Assembly: GCF_026340975.1 (NCBI RefSeq)
Contig: NZ_JAPEOS010000001.1
Location: forward strand, 310,001-374,000
Direction: 5' to 3'
From: Streptomyces sp. NBC_01214
Lineage (GTDB): Bacteria; Actinomycetota; Actinomycetes; Streptomycetales; Streptomycetaceae
Length of the DNA stretch: 64,000 nucleotides
Under the pieces are notes generated by a model. The model saw only the letters and a program-made list of their open reading frames with translations. It ran no database searches and had not been told where the DNA came from. Position numbers and translations under genes: made by a program. Numbering within the stretch: position 1 is the first letter of the stretch; every line of letters starts with the position of its first letter. Shown here piece after piece: positions 1 through 8,829 of the stretch.

Positions 1-1
1 C

Positions 2-511
2 CCCTTCGGCTGCTACGCCACCTCGGGCGCCTGTGAGCAGGTCGGCCAGTCGATCATGAGCTTCGGTTCCGGCGGCGTCCTCGGCGCCGGCTGGGGCCAG
101 GGCAACTCCGACCTGATCGGCTTCGCCGCCAACTCCGACTTCATCTTCTCCACCGTCGGCGAAGAACTCGGCCTCGCCGGCGTGATGGCCTTCCTGCTGC
201 TCTACGGGCTCATCATCGAACGGGGCGTGCGCACCGCGCTCGCCGCCCGCGACCCCTTCGGCAAGCTCTTCGCCATCGGCCTCTCCGGCGCCTTCGCGCT
301 CCAGATCTTCGTGGTCGCCGGCGGCGTCATGGGCCTCATCCCCCTCACCGGCATGACGATGCCCTTCCTCGCGTCCGGCGGTTCCTCCGTCCTCGCGAAC
401 TGGATCCTCATCGCCATCCTCATCCGGATCAGCGACACCGCACGCCGCCCCGCACCGGCCCCCGCCCCGTCCCCCGACTCCGAGATGACCCAGGTGGTCC
501 GTCCGTCATGA
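2..511 (+). CDS. ftsW: FtsW/RodA-family peptidoglycan glycosyltransferase, C-terminal part
   Basis: The frame is open from the window edge, so only the C-terminal 169 residues are present. SEDS proteins polymerise lipid II into glycan strands in the membrane. The fragment shows the SEDS C-terminal signature: a GSGG loop followed by GWGQGNSDLIGFAANSDF, an EELG motif, and three hydrophobic segments separated by short loops, ending with a LASGGSSVLANW helix. The stop overlaps the ATG of the downstream penicillin-binding protein gene by 4 bases (ATGA), which indicates translational coupling of glycosyltransferase and transpeptidase. The order SEDS, PBP, PASTA kinase matches the conserved actinobacterial elongation/division operon. 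It could equally be named rodA; family assignment is secure, paralogue name less so. Confidence 0.93.
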   Translation, partial: PFGCYATSGACEQVGQSIMSFGSGGVLGAGWGQGNSDLIGFAANSDFIFSTVGEELGLAGVMAFLLLYGLIIERGVRTALAARDPFGKLFAIGLSGAFALQIFVVAGGVMGLIPLTGMTMPFLASGGSSVLANWILIAILIRISDTARRPAPAPAPSPDSEMTQVVRPS

Positions 512-1974
512 ACAAGCCCCTGCGCCGCATCTCGCTGTTCTGCGGGCTGCTCGTCCTCGCCCTGCTGATCCGCACCAACTGGCTGCAGTACGTGCAGGCC
601 GAGGAGCTCAGCACCCGCAAGGAGAACCGACGGGTCCAGATCGCCCAGTACGCGACCGAGCGCGGCAACATCATCGTCAAGGGCGGCGAGCCGATCACCG
701 GTTCCAAGGTGACCGACGGCAGTGACTACAAGTACAAGCGGACCTACACGAACGGCGAGCTCTGGGCTCCCGTCACCGGGTACGCCTCGCAGGCCTTCGG
801 CTCCACCCAGCTGGAATCCCTCGAGGACGGCATCCTCACCGGCAACGACGACCGGCTGTTCTTCGACCGCACCATCGGCATGTTCACCGGGGAGAAGAAG
901 CAGGGCGGCAACGTCGTCACCACGCTGAACCCCGAAGCCCAGAAGGCCGCCTTCGAGGCGCTGGGCACGAAGAAGGGCGCCGTCGCGGCCATCGACCCGC
1001 GCACCGGCGCCATCCTGGCCCTGGTCTCCACGCCCTCGTACGACCCCTCGCGCTTCGCGGGCAACTCCAAGGACGACGAGAAGGCCTGGGTCGAGCTGAA
1101 GGACAGCGAGGACAAGAACCTCGTCAACCGCGCCCTGCGCGAGACGTACCCGCCGGGCTCCACCTTCAAGGTGGTCACCGCGGCAGCCGCCCTCGAGCAC
1201 GGCGTCGTCCAGGACATCAACGCCCCCACGGACACCCCCGAGCCGTACTTCCTGCCGGGCACCAAGACCGTGATGGTCAACCACGCCGCGGGCTGCGAGA
1301 AGGCCAGCCTGAACAAGGCCCTCGAGGTCTCCTGCAACTCCGTCTTCGCGAACATGGGCGACAAGGTCACCCGCGACAAGATGGTGGAGACCTCGGAGAA
1401 GTTCGGGTTCAACAACGACAAGATCGACATCCCGGTCCGCGCGTTCGCCAGCATCTACGACAAGAAGATGGGCAAGGACGGCAACGCCCAGAGCTCCATC
1501 GGGCAGTTCAACACCGCCGCCACCCCGCTCCAGATGGCCATGGTCACCGCCGCGATCGCCAACGACGGCAAGCTGATGAAGCCGTACATGGTGGACAATC
1601 TCACGGCCCCCAACCTGGACATCATCGAGAGGCACGAGCCGCAGGAGATGAGCCGGCCGCTCTCCGCCGCCAACGCGGAGAAGGTGCAGCAGATGATGGT
1701 CAACGTCGTCGAGCACGGCACCGGCACCAAGGCCAAGATGAAGGACGTCACGGTCGGCGGCAAGACCGGTACGGCGCAGCACGGCGAGGGCAACAAGAAG
1801 CGCCCCTACGCCTGGTTCATCTCCTACGCCGAAAACCAGGACAAGACCTCGCCCGTCGCCGTCGCCGTCGTGATCGAGGACAGCGAGGCGGAGCGCGAGG
1901 ACATCAGCGGTGGCGGTCTGGCCGCTCCCGTGGCCAAGGCGGTCATGCAGGCGGTACTGAACAGCCAGGGGTGA
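508..1974 (+). CDS. pbpA: Penicillin-binding protein 2 (PbpA-type transpeptidase)
   Basis: This 488-residue class B penicillin-binding protein cross-links peptidoglycan peptides outside the membrane. A single N-terminal membrane segment (about residues 8-24) anchors it. The transpeptidase domain carries the catalytic serine in PPGSTFK near residue 217, an SCN motif near residue 277 and the KTG box in GGKTGTAQ near residue 418. Length and domain order match actinobacterial PbpA. It is coupled to the upstream SEDS gene by an ATGA overlap and is followed after about 195 bases by the PASTA kinase that is thought to regulate this machinery. All catalytic motifs are intact, so it should be active. 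Confidence 0.95.
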   Translation: MNKPLRRISLFCGLLVLALLIRTNWLQYVQAEELSTRKENRRVQIAQYATERGNIIVKGGEPITGSKVTDGSDYKYKRTYTNGELWAPVTGYASQAFGSTQLESLEDGILTGNDDRLFFDRTIGMFTGEKKQGGNVVTTLNPEAQKAAFEALGTKKGAVAAIDPRTGAILALVSTPSYDPSRFAGNSKDDEKAWVELKDSEDKNLVNRALRETYPPGSTFKVVTAAAALEHGVVQDINAPTDTPEPYFLPGTKTVMVNHAAGCEKASLNKALEVSCNSVFANMGDKVTRDKMVETSEKFGFNNDKIDIPVRAFASIYDKKMGKDGNAQSSIGQFNTAATPLQMAMVTAAIANDGKLMKPYMVDNLTAPNLDIIERHEPQEMSRPLSAANAEKVQQMMVNVVEHGTGTKAKMKDVTVGGKTGTAQHGEGNKKRPYAWFISYAENQDKTSPVAVAVVIEDSEAEREDISGGGLAAPVAKAVMQAVLNSQG

Positions 1975-2168
1975 TCGAGGGACGACGGGCCGGAGTTCAG
2001 TGACTCACATCACAGAATTCCGCCGCGTCCGCGCGTACGGTACCGGTCCAGTATCAGCCTGTGGCCACGAACCGATCACCGACGATCGGCCGGTAGCCTT
2101 TGCGCGAACAGCACACCGCCGGACCACACACAGGTGCGGTCGGGACTGACGGAGAGGGCTGCAACGTT

Positions 2169-4190
2169 ATGGAAGAGCCGCGTCGCCTCGGCGGCCGGTA
2201 CGAGCTGAGCCACGTGCTCGGCCGTGGTGGCATGGCCGAGGTCTACCTCGCTCACGACACCCGGCTCGGCCGTACCGTCGCCGTCAAGACCCTGCGCGCC
2301 GACCTCGCCCGTGACCCGTCCTTCCAGGCCCGGTTCCGGCGCGAGGCCCAGTCGGCCGCGTCGCTGAACCACCCGGCGATCGTCGCGGTCTACGACACCG
2401 GCGAGGACTACGTCGACAACATCTCCATCCCGTACATCGTGATGGAGTACGTCGACGGTTCCACGCTGCGCGAGCTGCTGCACTCGGGCCGCAAGCTGCT
2501 GCCCGAGCGCACCCTGGAGATGTGCATCGGCATCCTCCAGGCCCTGGAGTACTCGCACCGCGCCGGCATCGTGCACCGCGACATCAAGCCCGCCAACGTG
2601 ATGCTGACCCGCACCGGCCAGGTCAAGGTCATGGACTTCGGCATCGCCCGCGCCATGGGCGACTCCGGCATGACCATGACGCAGACGGCCGCCGTCATCG
2701 GCACCGCCCAGTACCTCTCGCCCGAGCAGGCCAAGGGCGAGCAGGTCGACGCGCGCTCCGACCTCTACTCCGCGGGCTGCCTGCTCTACGAGCTGCTCTG
2801 CGTCCGGCCCCCGTTCGTCGGTGACTCCCCCGTGGCCGTCGCCTACCAGCACGTACGGGAAGAGCCGCAGCCGCCGTCGAACTTCGATCCCGAGATCACG
2901 CCCGAGATGGACGCCATCGTCCTCAAGGCACTGGTCAAGGACCCCGATTACCGCTACCAGTCGGCCGACGAAATGCGCGCCGACATCGAGGCCTGCCTCG
3001 ACGGCCAGCCCGTCGCCGCCGCGGCGGCCATGGGCGCGACCGGCGGCTACGGCTATCCCGACCAGGGCCACGGTTACGGACCCCAGGGCTACGACCAGCC
3101 CACCGCCGCCCTGCGCACCGCCGACCCCGGCGCCCAGACGTCGATGATGCCGCCCATGCCCCCGGGCGACGGCGGATACGGCTACGGCGACCAGGGCCAC
3201 GGCGGCTACGACCAGGGCGCGAACCGCCGCCAGAAGAAGAGCAAGGCGTCCACCGTCCTGCTCGTCGCGGCGGGCATCCTCGTCCTGGTCGGCGCGATCC
3301 TCATCGGCCAGACCCTCTTCCGCGACACCGCCGACAACCGGCCGACCGTGCCCAAGCTCATCGGCCAGACCCTCGAACGGGCGCAGAAGAGCGGCGACGC
3401 CGTCGGCCTCAAGGTCGTCAAGGGCCCCGACGCACCCTGCGACGACCAGCCCAAGGGCAACGTCTGCAAGCAGGAACCCGCGGCCGACACCAAGGTCGAT
3501 GACGGCACCCCCATCACGGTGACGATCTCCACGGGTGCGCCCAAGGTGGCGGTCCCCAGCGTGGTCAACCTCAAGTTCGAGGACGCGGAGAAGCTGCTCA
3601 AGGAGAAGGGGCTGCAGGTCGACCGCAAGCCCCAGGAGTCCGTGCGCGCCGCCGGAACCGTCCTCGAGCAGACCCCGAACGGCGGCGAGGCGGAGCGCAA
3701 CAGCGTCGTCACGCTGACCGTCGCCAAGGAGATCACCAAGGCCGACGTGCCCGAACTCAGGGGCAAGACGAAGGACGAGGCGATCAAGGCGCTCACGGAA
3801 GCCAAGCTCAGGCTCGGCAGCGTGACGGAGAACGAGCAGCCCGGAGCCGCACCGGGCACGGTCGTCGATCAGCAGTTCGCGGCGGGCCAGCAGCTCGAGG
3901 TGGGCAAGACGGTGAACGTCACCATCGCCAAGGCCTCGACGCAGACCGCGGTGCCCAACTTCGCCGGCCTCACCGTGGACCAGTACAAGGACGAGCTGAA
4001 GCGTGCCAACCTCCGGCTCGGCATCGTCACCGGCGCGACGGACGGCAACGCGATCGTCGTGCGCTCCGACCCGCAGCCGGGGACCCAGGTCAACACGGGC
4101 CAGACCGTGAACCTGATCGCCTTCGGCGGCGGCGGCCAGCAGCAGGGCGGCAACAACAACGGCGGCGGCTTCGGCGGCCTGGGCGGCTAG
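2169..4190 (+). CDS. pknB: PASTA-domain serine/threonine protein kinase (PknB type)
   Basis: This is a 673-residue transmembrane kinase that senses cell-wall fragments and phosphorylates growth and division proteins. The kinase domain (about 1-275) contains the glycine loop GRGGMAEVY, catalytic HRDIKPANVM and DFG. A Gly/Tyr/Gln-rich linker follows, then one membrane helix near residue 360 and four extracellular PASTA repeats (about 385-655), ending in a Gly/Asn-rich tail. I start at the ATG at 2169; the frame stays open upstream to 2100, but the protein beginning MEEPRRLGGRYEL fits the family. It ends the ftsW-pbpA-pknB group and is followed by a very strong terminator. Confidence 0.95.
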   Translation: MEEPRRLGGRYELSHVLGRGGMAEVYLAHDTRLGRTVAVKTLRADLARDPSFQARFRREAQSAASLNHPAIVAVYDTGEDYVDNISIPYIVMEYVDGSTLRELLHSGRKLLPERTLEMCIGILQALEYSHRAGIVHRDIKPANVMLTRTGQVKVMDFGIARAMGDSGMTMTQTAAVIGTAQYLSPEQAKGEQVDARSDLYSAGCLLYELLCVRPPFVGDSPVAVAYQHVREEPQPPSNFDPEITPEMDAIVLKALVKDPDYRYQSADEMRADIEACLDGQPVAAAAAMGATGGYGYPDQGHGYGPQGYDQPTAALRTADPGAQTSMMPPMPPGDGGYGYGDQGHGGYDQGANRRQKKSKASTVLLVAAGILVLVGAILIGQTLFRDTADNRPTVPKLIGQTLERAQKSGDAVGLKVVKGPDAPCDDQPKGNVCKQEPAADTKVDDGTPITVTISTGAPKVAVPSVVNLKFEDAEKLLKEKGLQVDRKPQESVRAAGTVLEQTPNGGEAERNSVVTLTVAKEITKADVPELRGKTKDEAIKALTEAKLRLGSVTENEQPGAAPGTVVDQQFAAGQQLEVGKTVNVTIAKASTQTAVPNFAGLTVDQYKDELKRANLRLGIVTGATDGNAIVVRSDPQPGTQVNTGQTVNLIAFGGGGQQQGGNNNGGGFGGLGG

Positions 4191-4215
4191 CGCGCCCCCG
4201 TCGTAGTCGCGGCCA

Positions 4216-4275
4216 CGACGCACGAAGGTCCGGCCCCCTCCCGTTCCCGGGAGGGGGCCGGACCTTCGTGCGTCG
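4216..4275. terminator. 28-bp perfect hairpin terminator after pknB
   Basis: The two arms (4216-4243 and 4248-4275) are perfectly complementary over 28 bp around a TTCC loop. The hairpin lies between convergent pknB (+) and the sortase gene (-), so it can act in both directions. No U-tract follows, as is usual in Streptomyces. Confidence 0.85.
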
Positions 4276-4409
4276 CGTCACTGTGCGGCCGCCTGCGGCC
4301 GGATCCGGGATGCGTGGGCCTCCTGGGACTCAGGAGGCGTCAGCGGCGCCCACAGGGGCCTTCTGGGGCCTCCTGGTGGGGCCGGGGTCCGCTCCGGGCC
4401 CGGGGGCGC

Positions 4410-5135
4410 TCAGCGCAGCTCGGCCGGCGGGGTCCGCTTCGCGTCCACCTTCTCCGTCCGGACCAGCTCGCCCCACACGACGTACCGGTACTTCGAGGTG
4501 TAGACCGGCGTGCAGGTGGTGAGCGTGACGTACCGGCCGGGGGCGGTCTTCCCCGAGTCCTTGGGGACGGCGTTGATCACGTCGGTGTTGTACTTCGAGG
4601 TCTGGCGCAGCTCCGCGAAGACCTTGTAGACGTACCAGGTGTCGCGCGTCTCGAAGACGATCGCGTCGCCGCTCTTCACCTTGTCGATGTTGTGGAACTT
4701 CGCCCCGTGGCCGTCCCGGTGCGCGGCCAGCGCGAAGTTGCCCTTCTCGTCCCACGGCAGCGCGGACTTCACCGGCTCCTTGTAGTACCCGGCCACGCCG
4801 TCGTCGAGGGTGTCCGGGTCGGTGCCCGGCTTGACGAGCACCTCGCCGTTCTTCATCGCCGGTACGTGCAGGAAGCCGACGCCGCCCTGGGTGTCCAGCG
4901 CCCCGGGTGCGGCGGCCTGCGGGGAGGGGGTCTGCCACTGCTGGCGGATCTCGTCGCCGCGCGCCGCCGCCTGGCGGTCGGCGAGCACGTTCGTCCACCA
5001 CAGCGAGTAGGCCACGAACAGGCCGAGCACCAGGCCCACGGTGATCAGGACCTCGCCCAGCAGGCTCAGGAATCCGGCGAGCACACTGCGGTTGCCGGCG
5101 GGCGGGGCCGCGGCGCGGCGGCGGGCACGAGACAC
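4410..5135 (-). CDS. srtE: Class E sortase
   Basis: This 241-residue membrane-anchored transpeptidase is of the type that attaches LAXTG-tagged proteins (for example long chaplins) to peptidoglycan. One N-terminal hydrophobic helix (about 17-45) precedes the sortase fold. The catalytic His is in LAAHRDGHG and the catalytic Cys in TLTTCTPVYTSKYR, which also supplies the Arg. It starts with GTG at 5135. A second class E sortase lies 13 bases upstream in the same direction, the arrangement known for srtE1/srtE2 in streptomycetes. Which paralogue is SrtE1 or SrtE2 cannot be decided here. Confidence 0.9.
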   Translation of the reverse strand: MSRARRRAAAPPAGNRSVLAGFLSLLGEVLITVGLVLGLFVAYSLWWTNVLADRQAAARGDEIRQQWQTPSPQAAAPGALDTQGGVGFLHVPAMKNGEVLVKPGTDPDTLDDGVAGYYKEPVKSALPWDEKGNFALAAHRDGHGAKFHNIDKVKSGDAIVFETRDTWYVYKVFAELRQTSKYNTDVINAVPKDSGKTAPGRYVTLTTCTPVYTSKYRYVVWGELVRTEKVDAKRTPPAELR

Positions 5136-5148
5136 TGCTGATTCGTCC

Positions 5149-5973
5149 TTAGCTGGTCAGCGCGGGCGGCGGGCCCTGGCTTCGGGGGCGTTCCTCGGTC
5201 ATCCTGCCCCATACGATCATCCGGTAGGTGCTGGTGAACTCCGGGGTGCAGGTGGTCAGCGTGATGTACCGGCCCTCGGACGTGAATCCCGAACCCTCCG
5301 GAACCGGCTTGATCACCGCCACGTTCGTCGGCGGTGTCTGCGCGAGCGACGAGGTCATCTCGTACGTGTAGTAGGCGTCCCGGGTCTCGACCACGACGGG
5401 ATCCCCGGGCACCAGCTTGTTGATGTAGCGGAACGGCTCGCCGTGGGTGTTGCGGTGTCCGGCCACCGCGAAGTTGCCCTGTTTGTCGGCCGGCATCGCC
5501 GTCTTCAGCGCGCCCTCGCCGTAGTGCCCGACCATGCCCTTGTCCAGCACCTTCGGCTTGCTGATCCCCTCCGCGACCGGGACCTTCACGTCCAGCTTCG
5601 GGATGTGAAGGATCGCGAAGCCCTGGCCGGGTTCGAAGGCCGTCACGGGCGGTGCGGCAGCCCCGGCGGCCCCCGGGTCCCGTTCCCAGGTCTGGCGCAG
5701 GGAGCCGGCGGCGCCGTTCGCCACCCGCTCCGCCAGCAGGTTCGTGTACCAGAGCTGGTAGGCGACGAACAGCAGCATCACCAGGCCCAGCGTGATGAAC
5801 AGCTCTCCGCCCAGCCGGCTCGCGATGACCACCGGGCCTCCCGAGGCCGGCCGCCTGCGCCGCCGGCCGCCCCGCCTGCGGGTGCGTCGGGCGGCCTGTT
5901 TCGCGGCCTGCTGAGCGGCCCTGCGTCGCGCGGCCCGGCCCTCCGTGGGCGCGGACGGCGCGACCGCGGTCAC
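5149..5973 (-). CDS. srtE: Class E sortase, with long basic N-terminus
   Basis: This 274-residue sortase has a very basic cytoplasmic N-terminus (Arg/Ala-rich, about residues 10-45), one membrane helix near 60-80 and a sortase domain. The catalytic His is in FAVAGHRNTHG, and the catalytic Cys and Arg are in TLTTCTPEFTSTYR. The chosen GTG at 5973 overlaps the stop of the upstream glutamine amidotransferase gene as GTGA, implying coupled translation; the frame stays open further upstream only as an antisense shadow. With the neighbour at 4410 it forms the tandem sortase pair expected to anchor surface proteins of aerial hyphae. Confidence 0.9.
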   Translation of the reverse strand: MTAVAPSAPTEGRAARRRAAQQAAKQAARRTRRRGGRRRRRPASGGPVVIASRLGGELFITLGLVMLLFVAYQLWYTNLLAERVANGAAGSLRQTWERDPGAAGAAAPPVTAFEPGQGFAILHIPKLDVKVPVAEGISKPKVLDKGMVGHYGEGALKTAMPADKQGNFAVAGHRNTHGEPFRYINKLVPGDPVVVETRDAYYTYEMTSSLAQTPPTNVAVIKPVPEGSGFTSEGRYITLTTCTPEFTSTYRMIVWGRMTEERPRSQGPPPALTS

Positions 5974-6608
5974 GCGACGGCCTTGCCCACCACCGGGGCG
6001 AGCCCCACCGAGCGCTCCACGGCACCCGTGTCGCCGCACCGCACCAGCCAGTTGGCGAGCATCCGGTGACCCCACTCGGTCAGCACCGACTCGGGGTGGA
6101 ACTGCACGCCCTCGACGTCGTGCTCCCGGTGGCGCAGCCCCATGATGATCCCGTCCTCGGTCCGCGCCGTGACCTCCAGCGCGTCCGGCAGGGTCCCGGG
6201 CTCGGCGGCGAGGGAGTGGTAGCGGGTCGCGGTGAACGGCGACGGCAGTCCTTCGAAGACCCCGAGCCCCTCGTGGATCACGGGGGAGGTCTTGCCGTGC
6301 AGGAGCTCGGGAGCCCGGCCCACGACGCCTCCGTAGGCGACCGCCATGGACTGCATGCCGAGGCACACGCCGAAGACGGGGACGGCCGTGCGCGCGCAGT
6401 GGCGGACCATGTCGATGCAGACGCCCGCCTCCTCCGGCGTACCGGGGCCGGGGGACAGCAGCACGCCGTCGAAGCCGTCCTGCGCGTGCGAGAGCTCGAC
6501 CTCGTCGTTGCGCAGCACCTCGCATTCGGCACCGAGCTGGTAGAGGTACTGGACCAGGTTGAAGACAAAACTGTCGTAGTTGTCCACAACCAGAATGCGC
6601 GCGCTCAC
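5970..6608 (-). CDS. pabA: Aminodeoxychorismate/anthranilate synthase glutamine amidotransferase subunit
   Basis: This 212-residue class I glutamine amidotransferase supplies ammonia from glutamine for p-aminobenzoate (folate) or anthranilate (tryptophan) synthesis. It shows the N-terminal ILVVDNYDSFVFNLVQYL, the nucleophile Cys in VFGVCLGMQSM, and the His-Glu pair in GVQFHPES. The GTG start at 6608 overlaps the stop of the small upstream membrane-protein gene (GTGA). No chorismate-binding partner gene lies in the window. Its place among the sortases is a conserved Streptomyces feature, so the folate role is more likely than tryptophan, but sequence alone does not decide. Confidence 0.9.
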   Translation of the reverse strand: MSARILVVDNYDSFVFNLVQYLYQLGAECEVLRNDEVELSHAQDGFDGVLLSPGPGTPEEAGVCIDMVRHCARTAVPVFGVCLGMQSMAVAYGGVVGRAPELLHGKTSPVIHEGLGVFEGLPSPFTATRYHSLAAEPGTLPDALEVTARTEDGIIMGLRHREHDVEGVQFHPESVLTEWGHRMLANWLVRCGDTGAVERSVGLAPVVGKAVA

Positions 6609-6781
6609 GGAGTGGCTCCCGATCCCTCGTCCACCGTCACATCGTTGAACGGAAGAAGCGGCTCGGCCCACGGGAAGACGTACTGGAAGAGCACGAAGAC
6701 CACCGCGAGAACCAGTACGAGCGAGATCAGCGCGCGTACCCACGCGTTTCCCGGCAGGTGCCGCCAGATCCAGCCGTACAT
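6605..6781 (-). CDS. Small conserved membrane protein
   Basis: The 58-residue protein begins MYGWIWRHLPGN and contains one strong membrane helix (about 14-36), followed by a short acidic tail. I prefer the ATG at 6781, preceded by AAGGA about 10 bases upstream, over the more upstream GTG at 6805, which lacks a good ribosome-binding site. Its stop overlaps the pabA start. No function is known to me. The position between the sortase and pabA genes suggests a core envelope-related gene. Confidence 0.75.
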   Translation of the reverse strand: MYGWIWRHLPGNAWVRALISLVLVLAVVFVLFQYVFPWAEPLLPFNDVTVDEGSGATP

Positions 6782-6870
6782 GCCGCCTGATTCCTTTTCG
6801 TCCACGTTCGTTCAACGCACCGCGGGGGCGGTACGCGAACAGACTAAAGGCAGCGGCCCGAAAGGGTGGG

Positions 6871-7623
6871 TCACCCGGACAAACCCTCCGGTCGCCCCTG
6901 GGACGCGGGGAGGGTCCCGGTCAGTTCCGCCCAGACGACCAGCCGGTGGCTGTGCCCCCATTCCGGATCGCAGGTCGTCAACGTCAGATAGCGGCCGGGC
7001 GCCCGGAACGGTGATTTCTCCGGTACCGGGTCGACCACGGCGACGTCGGTGGGCAGGGTGCGCAGGGGTGCGGACCGGAGCGTGTACGTGTACCAGGTGC
7101 TCGCGTCCTTGAGGATCACCTCGTCGCCCGGGCGCAAGCGCGGGAAGTCCTTGAAGGGGTCCCCGTAGGTGCGCCGGTGGCCGGCCACCGAGAAGTTCCC
7201 GACGGCGCCGAGGGGCGCGGTGGCGGCGTAGTGGCCGAGCCCCTTCTTCAGCAGTTCGGGGTCGGTGCCCTCCAGGACGGGCTTGACCCAGTCCGGGCCG
7301 AAGCGCGGGACGTACATCTCGGCGAAGGCCCGGCCCGCCGGGTGGTGCTCGGGCTGCGCCGGGGGTACCGACGGTGTCGGCTGCGGCGTCGGGGCGGCAG
7401 CGGGGGCCGCGGCCGGGGCGGCCGCCCAGCGGTCGCGCATCCGGTCCATCTCCCCGTCCATGGCCCGGTCGGCCTTGACCCCGGTCCACAGCAGGACGTA
7501 GGCGACGAAGAGCACGATCAGGGTGCCCGCCGTCAGGCACACCTCGCTGAACGTCCGTACCACCAGGCGCAGTACGACGTCAGGACGGACCCGCTCACGG
7601 GGTGGGCGCCACCGGCTTCGCAT
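6871..7623 (-). CDS. Class E sortase (third copy)
   Basis: This 250-residue sortase has an N-terminal membrane helix (about 20-45), a Pro/Ala-rich linker, and the sortase signature with His in FSVAGHRRTYG and Cys/Arg in LTLTTCDPEWGHSHR. It differs from the two neighbouring copies in the residues after the catalytic Cys (DPEWGHSH instead of TPxxTSxY), which suggests a different substrate or role. The ATG at 7623 lies inside the end of the upstream DUF881 gene (29-base overlap), so the two are probably co-translated. Confidence 0.87.
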   Translation of the reverse strand: MRSRWRPPRERVRPDVVLRLVVRTFSEVCLTAGTLIVLFVAYVLLWTGVKADRAMDGEMDRMRDRWAAAPAAAPAAAPTPQPTPSVPPAQPEHHPAGRAFAEMYVPRFGPDWVKPVLEGTDPELLKKGLGHYAATAPLGAVGNFSVAGHRRTYGDPFKDFPRLRPGDEVILKDASTWYTYTLRSAPLRTLPTDVAVVDPVPEKSPFRAPGRYLTLTTCDPEWGHSHRLVVWAELTGTLPASQGRPEGLSG

Positions 7624-8368
7624 AGTGGAGGTCCACTGTGCCGGAGTAGCCGGGAAGTGTCAGCGCCTTGTGCTCGTCCACTTTCCAGCCGAGCCCGTAG
7701 GCGTTCACGTACAGCTGGTAGTTCTGCAGGGCCGGGGAGGCGGCGAGGGCCTTCTTCAACGCGCCCGGGTCGCCGACCGCCGAAATCTTGTACGGCGGCG
7801 AGTAGACCCGGCCCTGGAGGATCAGGGTGTTGCCCACGCAGCGGACCGCGCTGGTGGAGATCAGCCGCTGGTCCATGACCTGGATGCCCTGGGCGCCGCC
7901 CTGCCAGAGGGCGTTGACCACGGCCTGGAGGTCCTGCTGGTGGATCACCAGGTCGTTGGGCTGCGGCTCAGGCACGTTGGGGATGCGGGCGGTGGCGTTC
8001 GGCGGGGCGTCGTTGAGGGTGACCGTCAGGCCCTTGCCGGTCAGCTCCTCGGTGCCGGAGGCGGCGCGCAGGGCGGCCAGCTTGGCGTCCTGCGCCTTGG
8101 TGCTGCCGTCGTCGCGCTCGGCGAGGGTGTCCACCCGGCCGCGTACGGCCGCGGTGCTCTGCTCCAGCGCCGCGTTGTCCTGGCTGCGCTCCTTGATGAG
8201 GTCCGACAGCTTCAGGAGGGACGCGTCCGTCCGGATGTTCGTACCCTTGGAGGTGTTGAAACTGGTGACGAAGAGCAGCCCGGCCAGGGCGAAGACGGCG
8301 GCCGTCAGCAGCCGGACCGGCCTGGCCCGGCGACGGGGACCCACGGAGGAGTCGTCGGAATTGCTCAA
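7595..8368 (-). CDS. DUF881 membrane protein of the division-gene region
   Basis: This protein of about 257 residues has a short cytoplasmic N-terminus, one membrane helix (about 22-40), a coiled-coil-like segment (about 55-95) and a DUF881 domain outside the membrane. I choose the TTG at 8368 (protein beginning MSNSDDSS) because AAGGAGAAGG sits 7 bases upstream; a GTG at 8392 is also possible. DUF881 genes sit next to crgA or ftsW-type genes across actinobacteria, but their biochemical role is unknown. It is divergent from crgA across about 91 bases, which must hold both promoters. Confidence 0.85.
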   Translation of the reverse strand: MSNSDDSSVGPRRRARPVRLLTAAVFALAGLLFVTSFNTSKGTNIRTDASLLKLSDLIKERSQDNAALEQSTAAVRGRVDTLAERDDGSTKAQDAKLAALRAASGTEELTGKGLTVTLNDAPPNATARIPNVPEPQPNDLVIHQQDLQAVVNALWQGGAQGIQVMDQRLISTSAVRCVGNTLILQGRVYSPPYKISAVGDPGALKKALAASPALQNYQLYVNAYGLGWKVDEHKALTLPGYSGTVDLHYAKPVAPTP

Positions 8369-8459
8369 CGTACCCTTCTCCTTCAACGCCACAGGTCCAC
8401 TACGCTAACGGACGCCCGGGGCAGGCAAGGTCCCCAGCGCATCGACAGGAGAGCCCCTC

Positions 8460-8714
8460 GTGCCGAAGTCACGTATCCGCAAGAAGGACGACTACACGCC
8501 GCCGCCCTCGCGGCAGCCGCAGAGCATCCGGCTCACGAATCGCAGCTGGGTCGCTCCGGTCATGCTGGCGTTCTTCCTGATCGGACTCGCGTGGATCGTC
8601 GTTTTCTACGTGACCGAGACCCAGCTGCCGATCGAGGCTCTGGGCAATTGGAACATTGTAGTCGGTTTCGGCTTTATCGCTGCCGGATTCGGCGTATCCA
8701 CGCAGTGGAAGTAG
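8460..8714 (+). CDS. crgA: Cell division inhibitor/regulator CrgA
   Basis: The 84-residue protein has a basic N-terminus, two predicted membrane helices (about 37-54 and 62-80) and the conserved N-terminal PKSRIRKK. CrgA coordinates septation in growing hyphae by acting on FtsZ-ring assembly and recruits late division proteins in mycobacteria. It starts with GTG and has a GGAGA ribosome-binding site. Its location beside DUF881 and upstream of a rhomboid gene is the standard Streptomyces arrangement. Confidence 0.93.
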   Translation: MPKSRIRKKDDYTPPPSRQPQSIRLTNRSWVAPVMLAFFLIGLAWIVVFYVTETQLPIEALGNWNIVVGFGFIAAGFGVSTQWK

Positions 8715-8738
8715 CACCCGACAGCCCCTGATGGAAGC

Positions 8739-8814
8739 TCTCCCCAGGAGTTATCCACAGCGTCATCCACACCTGAGGAAAAGACAGAAGATCTGTGGAT
8801 AACTCTGTGGAGAG
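8739..8814. repeat. Inverted repeat carrying two perfect DnaA-box sequences
   Basis: Between the convergent crgA and rhomboid genes, arms of about 22-23 bp (8739-8761 and 8793-8814) are almost perfectly complementary, apart from one or two differences. Each contains an exact TTATCCACA (8751-8759 forward; 8794-8802 reverse). The structure would make a bidirectional terminator, yet its sequence is that of the general bacterial DnaA box. Whether it binds DnaA is untested. Confidence 0.65.
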
Positions 8815-8829
8815 TTGACGCCGGTGTGA

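Noticed and set aside
2076..4223. A 715-codon minus-strand frame opposite pknB, and similar long frames opposite gyrA, dnaN and the SARP gene
   Set aside because: Long antisense frames are expected at this GC content; their products are Arg/His/Asp-rich with no domains, while the plus-strand kinase has all motifs.
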